Shown here: piece by piece, positions 56,394-64,000 of the stretch
Layout of the letters: each line of letters starts with the position of its first letter
Position numbering within the stretch: position 1 is the first letter of the stretch
Source: Cheiracanthium punctorium
Taxonomy: Eukaryota > Arthropoda > Arachnida > Araneae > Cheiracanthiidae
Reading direction: 5' to 3'
Assembly (NCBI GenBank): GCA_038373885.1
Contig: JAWZYV010019586.1
Coordinates: 124,001 to 188,000, forward strand
Length of the DNA stretch: 64,000 bases
The notes under the pieces: model-generated
What the model was told of the DNA's origin: nothing
Database searches by the model: none
Seen by the model: the letters and a program-made list of their open reading frames with translations, nothing else
Position numbers and translations under genes: made by a program

Positions 56394-57802
56394 CACTGCT
56401 GGCCATCGTAAATGCAACACCCTGAAGGAAGCATGCAAATAATATGAAATTTACAACATGCATTAGCTGAGGTGAGATATGCAAATGATTAGAATTTCAG
56501 CGCAGACGCACATCAAGCGCGCCTGTGGCGCCACCTCAAAGCGCTATTTAAGGCTTGGAGATTTCGACGGTTTCAAGTACAGCAATTGTGTTTTTCTTGC
56601 TTTTTTTTCAAAAAAACGATAAATTATGCCTCGTAGGAAACAACGATCATCTTTTGATCAAGTATCCGAGTTTGACAGAGGAAGGATAGTGGCATACCGA
56701 GATTGTGGGTTATCTTTCAGGGAAATCGGTCGTCGTATTGGACGAAACCAAACAACTGTGATGCGGATATGTGATCGTTGGGTGCAGGAGGGTACGACGG
56801 ACAGACGTGATCGACCGCATCGACCTCAGTGCACCACGTCACGTGATGACAGGCAGATTGTACGCATGGCAGTGACGGACCGCTCAGTCACATCACGAAC
56901 CATATCACAGCAGATTCAGTCTGTAACGCATCATCCAGTGTCTGCGCGTACCATTCGACGTCGTTTACAGCAGAATGGTCTGTCCGCAAGACGTCCGTTG
57001 CTTTGTCTACCTCTGACGCGGAACCACAGACGTCTCCGCCGCCAATGGTGCAATGAAAGAAGGATGTGGACGACAGAATGGAATGAAATTCTCTTTACTG
57101 ACGAGTCACGCTTCTGTATGCAACACCACGACGGTCGGATTCGAGTCTGGAGACACCGTGGAGAGAGGATGCTGAACAGCTGCATTATGCACCGTCACAC
57201 TGGTCCTGCACCGGGTATTATGGTATGGGGCGGTATCGGATATCTCTCTCGCACTCCTCTAGTACGCATTGCCGGTACTTTAACCAGCCAGCGCTACATC
57301 TCCGAGGTGTTGGAGCCAGTTGTCCTTTCTTACCTTCAGGGCTTGCCAACAGCCATATTTCAGCAGGATAATGCACGGCCACACGTGGCACGCATTGTCC
57401 AAGGGTTCTTCGTCAATCACCAGATTGAATTGCTTCCCTGGCCGGCGCGCTTTCCGGATCTTTCGCCGATAGAAAACATGTGGTCCATGGTTGCTCAACG
57501 ACTGACCCAGAGTTCATCCCCAGCTGTCACACCAGATCAACTTTGGCAACGTGTGGAAGCTGCTTGGTCTGCTGTACCCCAAGAACACATTCAAAGTCTC
57601 TTTGAATCAATGCCGAGGCGTGTGGCAGCTGTGATCTCCAACAACGGCGGCTACTCTGGGTACTGATTTTGGCAGGAACCACGCTTCATAGAATGCTGTA
57701 AATTTAATCATTTGTTACTTGGTCAACATGTTATCTACATAATAAATTTTGTTGTGATATCTCTTGTTTTTCTTGGTGTTGCAATTTGGGTGGCCAGCAG
57801 TG
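56394..57802 (+). mobile_element. Intact Tc1-type DNA transposon
   Basis: The 1409-bp element is flanked by TA on both sides (56392-56393 and 57803-57804), the Tc1/mariner target duplication. It has 28-bp terminal inverted repeats: both ends begin CACTGCTGGCCA and end TGCAACACC inward, with a variable seven-base middle. One full transposase gene fills the inside. The element is visibly richer in G+C than its surroundings. It sits in the 3' flank of His-rich gene 8, just past that gene's polyadenylation signals. Confidence 0.95.
56626..57666 (+). CDS. Tc1-family transposase, DD34E
   Basis: The 346-residue protein is a normal length for a Tc1 transposase. The N-terminal half (residues about 8-120) holds a paired helix-turn-helix DNA-binding region (SFREIGRRIGRNQTTVMRI) and basic GRPR-like residues (RPHRP). 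The catalytic core contains FTDES (Asp159), QQDNARPH (Asp248) and DLSPIENMW (Glu283). Exactly 34 residues separate Asp248 and Glu283, the DD34E signature. The enzyme cuts and pastes the element at TA sites in the nucleus. The reading frame has no stop or frameshift and both terminal repeats are present, so the copy may be young or active. AATAAA follows at about 57741. Confidence 0.96.
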   Translation: MPRRKQRSSFDQVSEFDRGRIVAYRDCGLSFREIGRRIGRNQTTVMRICDRWVQEGTTDRRDRPHRPQCTTSRDDRQIVRMAVTDRSVTSRTISQQIQSVTHHPVSARTIRRRLQQNGLSARRPLLCLPLTRNHRRLRRQWCNERRMWTTEWNEILFTDESRFCMQHHDGRIRVWRHRGERMLNSCIMHRHTGPAPGIMVWGGIGYLSRTPLVRIAGTLTSQRYISEVLEPVVLSYLQGLPTAIFQQDNARPHVARIVQGFFVNHQIELLPWPARFPDLSPIENMWSMVAQRLTQSSSPAVTPDQLWQRVEAAWSAVPQEHIQSLFESMPRRVAAVISNNGGYSGY

Positions 57803-57804
57803 TA

Positions 57805-58639
57805 GTTTCAGCCAGAAAATTCTTATGAACCGCACGCACATTTCTCTATAAAATAGACAGAATACCACGGACATTTTTATACATGAGCGAAAACAAAAGA
57901 AAAACAGATAAAGGAAAAATATCGTATGTGGGGTATGAAATCTTTCATTTAAAACAAAATTTTTTCGTACGGGATCTCTCGGATTTAACCACCTTTGCGC
58001 TTCATGTATACAGGGTCAAAAATTTTACAACATCGATGAGTACACCGAAACAAATTAAATTTAGTTAAATTTGGTTCAAATTTGGAAAAATTGTGACAAA
58101 TTTGAATTGAACCAAATCTGGTTCAAATTTGGTTCAACTCAAATTCACACTGAAATGTGGGAATGAAAACTTCATCTTCATGATGATTTTAATATCATTT
58201 CTACAAACATCAAGAAATGTAACGAAATTTCTCTCGATAATTCCACACAAATTAAACATTCTCATAAAGCAATGGATTAAAATTGATAACTTAAAACTGA
58301 AATTTATTTTTGAACACCGTAAATTTCGCTAAATGAATTTACTACATATAAATTTAATTAAGAAGTTTTAACTAAAACTTTGACACATCTGTTAAACTTG
58401 TGAGTGAAAATAACTTTTGCAATAATAAAACTCTGTGTGATCTTGAATCACCTTTAAATATTGTACTTTTTAGAAATAAACGATCTACTGTCATTTTCTG
58501 TATAAAAAGTGTTCTTAATATTACTTATAAAATTGTTGAAAACTAGTGATAGTAAATTTTTTGTACGCCTAGACATATGCCCTAACTGAACATCAGTGTC
58601 ATTTTAGCTGATCACAGAAACTGCAATTGTTGAATTTAT
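57805..58639. other. No gene seen
   Basis: A cluster of GGTTCAAATTTGG motifs in both orientations lies at 58060-58140. Otherwise unrecognised. Confidence 0.5.
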
Positions 58640-61600
58640 GTGTACGCTAAAAGAGACTGTCGTTCTATCCCTGACGCCTTTTTTGTTCGCGAATTACATA
58701 AAAATATCTGAAGCGAATGAAATGAAATTTGGTCACATGTAGGCTGTCACTGAACTTAAACTACAGCCTTCGAATTTTTTAAAAACTTTGAATGGATTTT
58801 GAGATATTCCAAAAGGTTTTTCAAACTGTGTACATTTATGTTCGCAAATCATGTAAAAATGCCTAAATCGAATGAAAGTAAATTTGGTCACATGAGAGGT
58901 GGTCACTCAAATTAAACTATAGGCATCTAATATTTTAAAAATTTTGAATAGGTTTTGAGATTTTGCAAAAACTGTTGCGAAAATTCTTTCAAAATACGTA
59001 TATATTTGTTCGAGCATCACGTAATAACGGCTAAAGTGAAGGATAGGAAATTCAGTGACATGATAGGTGGTTGCTCAACTTAAACTATAGGCATTAAACT
59101 TTTTAAAAATTTGATTAGATTTTAAGATTTGCTGAAATTCTTTCAAGATGTGTACATATTTGTTCGAGCATTATGTAATCTATATAAATAAAATTAGACT
59201 TTTGTCTGTACATTTCTTGGAATTCAAAAATTTTACGATTTCTATCCGCTTCAAGCACCCGGGAATCCGATGCGACCCTCAAAAAAAAGTTTGTCTGTCT
59301 GTCGTTCTGTCGTTCTGTCGTTCTGTCGTTCTGTCATTCTGTCATTCTGTCCGTGACGCTTTTTCTGTTTAAGCATCACGTAAAAACGGCTGAAGCGAAT
59401 GATATGAAATTGGGTGTCATGATAGGTGCTCACTCAACTTAAAACATAGGCGTGGAATTTAAAAAAAATCTTGATTGGATTTTGAGATTTTGCGAAAATC
59501 GTTTCAAACTGCGTAAATTTGTGTTCAAGCATCATGTAAAAACGACTGAAGCGAATGATACGAAATTGGGTGTCATGATAGGTGGTCACTCAACTTAAAA
59601 CATAGGCGTGGAATTTTAAAAAAATCTTGATTGGATTTTGAGATTTTGCGAAAATCGTTTCAAACTGCGTAAATTTTTGTTCAAGCATCACGTAAAAACG
59701 ACTGAAGCGAATGATACGAAATTGGGTGTCATGATAGGTGGTCATTCAACTTAAAACATAGGCGTCCAATTTTTAAAAAATCTTGATTGGATTTGGAGAT
59801 TTTGCGAAAATCCTGTCAAACTGCGTAAATTTGTGTTCAAGCATCACGTAAAAACGACTGAAGCGAATGATATGAAATTGCGTGTCATGATAGGTGCTCA
59901 CTCAACTTAAGACATAGGCGTCGAATTTTAAAAAATTTTCATTAGATTTTCAGATTTTGCGAAAATCGTTTCAAACTGCGTAAATTTGTGTTCGCACATC
60001 ACGTAATAACTGCAAAGGTGAAAAAATGATATTTGGTGAAATGATAGGTGGTCACTCACCTTAAACTATAAGCATCTAATTTTAAAAAATCGATCCGATT
60101 TCGAGATTTTGCGAAAATCGTTTAAAACTGAGTGAATCTTTGTTCCCGCATTACGTAATAACGACTAAAGCGAATGATATGAAATTGGGTCACATGATAG
60201 ATGGTTGCTCAACATAAACTATAGGTATCCAATATTTTAAACATTTTCATTAGATTTTGAGATTTTGTGAAAATTCTCTCAAAATACGTTTACATTTCTT
60301 CAAACATCACGTAATAACAACTAATACGAATGATACGAAATTTAGTGATATGATAGGTAGTTGCTAATCTTAATTTATACTCGTTAAATTTTTAAAATAT
60401 TTTGATTACATTTGGAGATTTTCCGAAAATCGTTTTAAAATGCTGAAATTTTGTTCCAGCATCACGAAATAAAGACTGCAGGGAATGAAACTAAATTGGG
60501 TGACATGATAGGTTGTTACTCAACTTAAATTCTAGGCTTCCAATTTTTCAAAGATGTTGATTAGATTTTGAGATTTTGCGAAAATTATTTCTATATTCGT
60601 AAATATTCGTTCGCGCATCACATAATTACGACTAAAGCGAATGAAATGATATTACTTAGTGACTCTCTTAACCTGTAATATTTTAACAATACATAAAAAT
60701 TATAACTTCGCTTTCTTTACTTTGGCAACATACTCCATCCATTCTGTGTACTCCTACAATGCTGACGAAAGTTCTTGCTTTTTGGAAATTTGCATTCACT
60801 AACCCGTCAAGGACGGGTACCTCAGTTAGTAACAACTAAAACGAATTACATGAAATTCAGGGAAGTGATAGATGGGTACTCAACTTAAACTATAGACTTC
60901 GAATTTTTAAAATATTTTGATTAGCTTTTGAGATTTTGCGAAAATCGTTTCTTTTCCAGCATCACGAAATAAAGTCGACAGGGAATGAACGTAAATTTGG
61001 TACATGATAGGTGGTCACTCAACTTAAACTATAGACGTCAAATTTTTGAAAATTTTTTATTAGAGATTTCACGAAAATTATTTCAAAATGCATAAAAATA
61101 TGTTCGCGCATCACATAATAACGACTAAAGCGAATGAAATGAAATGAAGTGCTTGATAGAAGGTCACTGAATTTAATTTTAGGTGTTGAATTTAAAAAAA
61201 AGTTTAATTTTATTTTGAGATTTTGCGAAAGTCGTTTCAAAATGTGTAAACAGTTGTCGCGCATCACGTGTTATCGACTAAAATGTTTGGCATGAAATTT
61301 GGTGACATGATAGGTAGGCACTTAAATTAAATGTGTCGAATTGCTTAAAGATTTTAATTAAATTTTGATATTTTGCAAAAATGTATTCAAAATGTGAAAG
61401 TATTTGTCGATTACATAAACCACTGAAGCAAATCAAATAACATTTAGAATCGTCACAGGTGGCCACTTAAATTATAAATATCAAAGTATTTTAATAATTT
61501 TCATAGATTTTGAGATTTTGCGAAAACTCGGTACGTGTTAGTTTCATTACTGAAAAATGGCAATGGAATAGAATGAAATTTGGAATTATGTTAGATGCAA

Positions 61601-62177
61601 GTTACTTTTAATTCTAGATGCCAAAACTGTTAAATATTTCGTAGATTTGGGGATTTTGTGAAAATCGTATAAATGTTTGTTCTCGCATTCCTTAAAAATG
61701 AATTAAGAGAATACAACGAAGTTTAGCAGCATAATCAGCAGAGACATAAACTACAAATGTCGGAATTATTTGAAAAATTTTAATAAGTTTTAAAAATGTT
61801 CATATGCTTTTTTTAGATTTTGTCAAAATTGTGCGGAAAAGTTTTGAGGCATAATGTTAAAATGTCGAAAGTGAATCAAACAAAATTTAGCTAATGGTTA
61901 AGAATGACCTGTTGACTTTATAAGCTCATTCAACCAGAATAAAACTTTAATTTTTAAAATGAAAAGAAGTTCTCTAGTCAAATTAACCCAACACTTAGTT
62001 ACTCTGTAACATGTAATTTTTGAACAATGCACAGAAGTTATAATTTTGCTTTCTATACTATTACAAATATGCTAATTCATTCTTTTGATACCTTCAATTC
62101 TGAAAAAAATTCAAGCATTTTGGAAATTTGCATTACGTACTAACGAGTTTACGGGTTATGACCGGTACTTCAGCTAG
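58640..62177 (+). repeat. 156-bp tandem array in an outer Helitron-type element
   Basis: Units carry GTTC-GCATCACGTAATAACGAC, TAAAGCGAATGATATGAAAT, TGACATGATAGGTGGTCACT, CAACTTAAACTATAGGC, and GATTTTGAGATTTTGCGAAA. Spacing is 156 bp between the best-preserved units (59367, 59523, 59679, 59835). About 20 copies are recognisable, increasingly degenerate after 61.3 kb. The outer copy ends at CAGCTAG (62177), matching the Helitron end of the inner element; its 5' end is not clear. Confidence 0.7.
59179..60829 (+). mobile_element. Helitron-type non-autonomous element inserted in a 156-bp tandem array
   Basis: It begins TCTATATAAATAAAATTAG and ends in TTAG (canonical CTAG altered), with a perfect 7-bp stem hairpin ACCCGTC-AAG-GACGGGT (60802-60818) about 11 bp before the end. 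It sits exactly between A and T: joining 59178 to 60830 restores ATGTAATAACAACTAAAACG, matching other units of the surrounding array. There is no target duplication. Inside are GTTCTGTCG repeats (59289-59350) and about nine 156-bp units. This structure fits Helitron/Helentron-associated elements. Confidence 0.75.
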
Positions 62178-62204
62178 TCTAAGATAAAATCAGAGTATAC
62201 TTAA

Positions 62205-62473
62205 CCCATTTAGTGTCCCTTTTTTGGGACGGCATTTTCGCTATCAGTCGAAAACGTTATTTATTTTTCCTAGGCTTTATTCGCGATTATTGAGCCTCAA
62301 CTCCACAAAATATTTTAACATGACCAATTAGAATGTCGACATTCTAATTTTTATGGATAATGATTTTAAAAGAAATCATTTCTTGTTCAAGAAATTGATA
62401 TCAGAAAATTATCTATTATTGCTGGTATTAGCAAAAATCGAAGAAAGTCGCAAAAATATCTGGGCACAAATAG
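62205..62473. mobile_element. TTAA-target miniature element, CCCATT-GTGCC family, copy 2
   Basis: Same family as 14695-14969 in opposite orientation. It begins after TTAA with CCCATTTAGTGTCCC and ends with TGGGCACAAATAGG before TTAA. It shares GGGACGGCATTTTCGCTATC and GCAAAAATCGAAGAAAGTCG. Confidence 0.8.
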
Positions 62474-62477
62474 GTTA

Positions 62478-63180
62478 AGAAGTTGTAAATTTACATATTA
62501 TTTCCTAAAGATTGAGTATCCGACGTCAAATATTATAGCCTCTTGATTATTTTCTCCTTTGAAGTGAAAGATACTTTGGAGGTTTACTTAACCCTCTGAG
62601 AATCTTAGAATAAGGCAAATAATGTAAAGTTTTTTCACGGTAAAATTTTCAAGAGACTCAAATTATTGAAAAAAATTTTTTTTTGTTAGGAAGATTTGTA
62701 ATTATTAAAAAACCAAGTTTAAAATATGTACAACATTAACATTAATTTTTTTTATAATACGTGACAGTTATAAATAATTTAATTTGTAGATGCATTGCAG
62801 TGAAAACTGGAATGCAGTTGACGGGATTTTACGTCTCAGCCGCTTGGAGGGTTAATTTACGAATATTGAAAGTTAGAAGACTGATGTACAAAAAGTGAAG
62901 CATACGCACCAACACATACAAACACTTCAAAAAGTGAATTTGAATGGGAATTATTAAATATATTCGCGAATGATAGTACAGAAAAAAGATATTCAATGAA
63001 AAGTCTTGCTTGCTTTATTAAAAAATATATATTTATTAATCGTAAATTTAAGATTGAAATTTTACAAATTTTACAATTATTTGAATTTAAAAGTAATCGA
63101 TAGAGATTTTCAATCTACTTTACAGATATAATTCTTTTTTCACTAGATTTCGCCCGTATTGTTATTTAACCTTTCATGGT
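62478..63180. other. No gene seen; distal 5' flank of gene 9
   Basis: AT-rich and unrecognised. Homology to the gene 8 flank starts at about 63.2 kb. Confidence 0.5.
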
Positions 63181-63428
63181 TTTCCAAATTTGCTTTTCAT
63201 TTCACAAATACACAACATCTGTAATAGTTGTATCACTTTACGTAACTGACATCTCTGATGCGGAAGGAAAAAAATGCATATTAAGGATCACTGGATACAG
63301 GTCATTTATTTTTGTTCAATCTTCTGCGACATATCCATCTAAGAAAAAGTGACATTTTTTTCTTCCTCTCTTTGTATCAGCAATGAAGTAAGACGGTTAT
63401 GTTGTGAAAGTACTAAATTTTAAAGTAC

Positions 63429-63436
63429 TATAAAAG
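63429..63436 (+). promoter_or_regulatory. TATA box of His-rich gene 9
   Basis: TATAAAAG lies 103 bp before the ATG, in the same position as the gene 8 TATA. Confidence 0.65.
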
Positions 63437-63531
63437 GAACTGCAATACTCTAAAATTTCAATCTGCTTCTGTCCTCCCTCAAGGAAAAGACTTGTAAAGT
63501 CCACAACACAACTTCCCACAAAACGTTAAAA

Positions 63532-63828
63532 ATGAAAACCACATGCATCTTCGCTTTTGCTTGCTTTGTCAGTGTGTGCATCATGGCGTATGGCAATCCT
63601 GTTCCATCAGAGGAAGCAAGACATCACCATCACCATGGTCACCATGATCACCACCACCATGATCATCATCATCACGAGCATCATGACCATCATCATGACC
63701 ATCACCACGATCATCATCACGATCATCATCATGACCATCATCACGATCATGACCATCACCATCACGAGCACCATGATCACCATCATGACCACCATGACCA
63801 TCATCATCACGGTCACCATCATCACTAA
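63532..63828 (+). CDS. Secreted histidine-rich peptide, array gene 9
   Basis: The 98-residue precursor has the signal peptide MKTTCIFAFACFVSVCIMAY. GNPVPSEEAR follows, then a 68-residue tract that matches gene 8 spacer by spacer except near the C-terminus. Acidic spacers dominate, Gly appears only at the ends and there is no terminal Lys. Unlike gene 8 it keeps the Arg of the EEAR motif. TATAAAAG is 103 bp upstream and AATAAA 58 bp after the stop. About 350 bp upstream of the ATG aligns with the gene 8 flank, indicating a fairly recent segmental duplication. The gene lies 172 bp from the window end, so the array may continue. Confidence 0.92.
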   Translation: MKTTCIFAFACFVSVCIMAYGNPVPSEEARHHHHHGHHDHHHHDHHHHEHHDHHHDHHHDHHHDHHHDHHHDHDHHHHEHHDHHHDHHDHHHHGHHHH

Positions 63829-63885
63829 AATGCATTGTAAAAGGCTGAAAGTCTTGTAAATAGTTTTATTCACTTAACAAGATGA

Positions 63886-63891
63886 AAATAA
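63886..63891 (+). terminator. Polyadenylation signal of His-rich gene 9
   Basis: AATAAA lies 58 bp after the stop codon. Confidence 0.6.
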
Positions 63892-64000
63892 AAATAACTA
63901 ATGAAACATATTTGTAGTTTTGTGATTCAATAATACGGACTCTTCGAAATTACAGTGAAGTAGTACATAATTTTGAATATTATTGTTCTGAAAACTGAAA

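Noticed and set aside
58640..62177. CRISPR-like array
   Set aside because: Units are 156 bp, contiguous and diverged, with no unique spacers; this is a eukaryotic tandem repeat in a Helitron-type element.

Overview
The window is AT-rich animal DNA, most likely from an arachnid and probably a spider. Three things point that way. Genes are sparse and small, with TATA boxes and AATAAA signals. The transposon content is arthropod-like: a Tc1 element with a DD34E transposase, hAT, TTAA- and TA-target miniature elements, Helitron-like elements and tRNA-derived SINEs. The recognisable host genes encode precursors with a short acidic propeptide ending in Glu-Glu-Ala-Arg, which resembles the cleavage motif of spider toxin precursors. 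The species cannot be fixed from the sequence alone.

The backbone of the window is an array of nine short, apparently single-exon genes. All lie on the + strand, with ATGs at 5510, 20364, 28866, 33212, 39560, 45878, 50990, 55796 and 63532. Each codes for a signal peptide, usually a short acidic stretch, and then an almost pure histidine tract (about 80% His) broken at regular intervals by Asp, Glu or Gly. Eight of the nine have a TATA box 96-159 bp before the ATG, and all have AATAAA shortly after the stop. They fall into an outlier (gene 1), a central group (genes 2-7) and a closely related pair (genes 8 and 9). Gene 6 is degenerate: it lacks the cleavage motif and an obvious TATA box, and has lost its stop codon. 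The array runs close to both ends of the window and may continue beyond it. Secretion is well supported. Binding of Zn, Cu or Ni, for cuticle or fang hardening, venom storage, antimicrobial action or silk and glue, is inference.

I see no other host gene; the remaining DNA is repeats or unrecognised AT-rich sequence. From the left: a TA-flanked element with long inverted ends inside a roughly 190-bp tandem duplication (0.4-1.7 kb); a TTAA element (2.3 kb) with a second copy at 22.0 kb; a degenerate tandem block (3.7-4.5 kb); a Tc1 transposase fragment and a SINE (6.8-7.7 kb); a 4.2-kb transposon with 433-bp terminal inverted repeats and a broken roughly 627-codon gene (9.0-13.2 kb), itself hit by a hAT element and a 78-bp hairpin; a nest of small elements (14.4-16.1 kb); a SINE with a TCTA tail (25 kb); a TTAA element inside a tandem block (27.2-28.1 kb); hAT elements at 32.1, 35.2, 42.1, 44.3 and 54.1 kb; a copia gag remnant (36.6 kb); a LINE 3' end (51.8 kb); an intact Tc1 element just downstream of gene 8 (56.4-57.8 kb); and a 156-bp tandem array belonging to nested Helitron-type elements (58.6-62.2 kb).

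The picture is of one secreted-peptide gene that expanded by tandem duplication, diverged in tract length and acid/Gly layout, and was then spread apart by repeated transposon insertion. Coordinates and repeat alignments were made by eye, so element ends may be off by a few bases where copies are degenerate.
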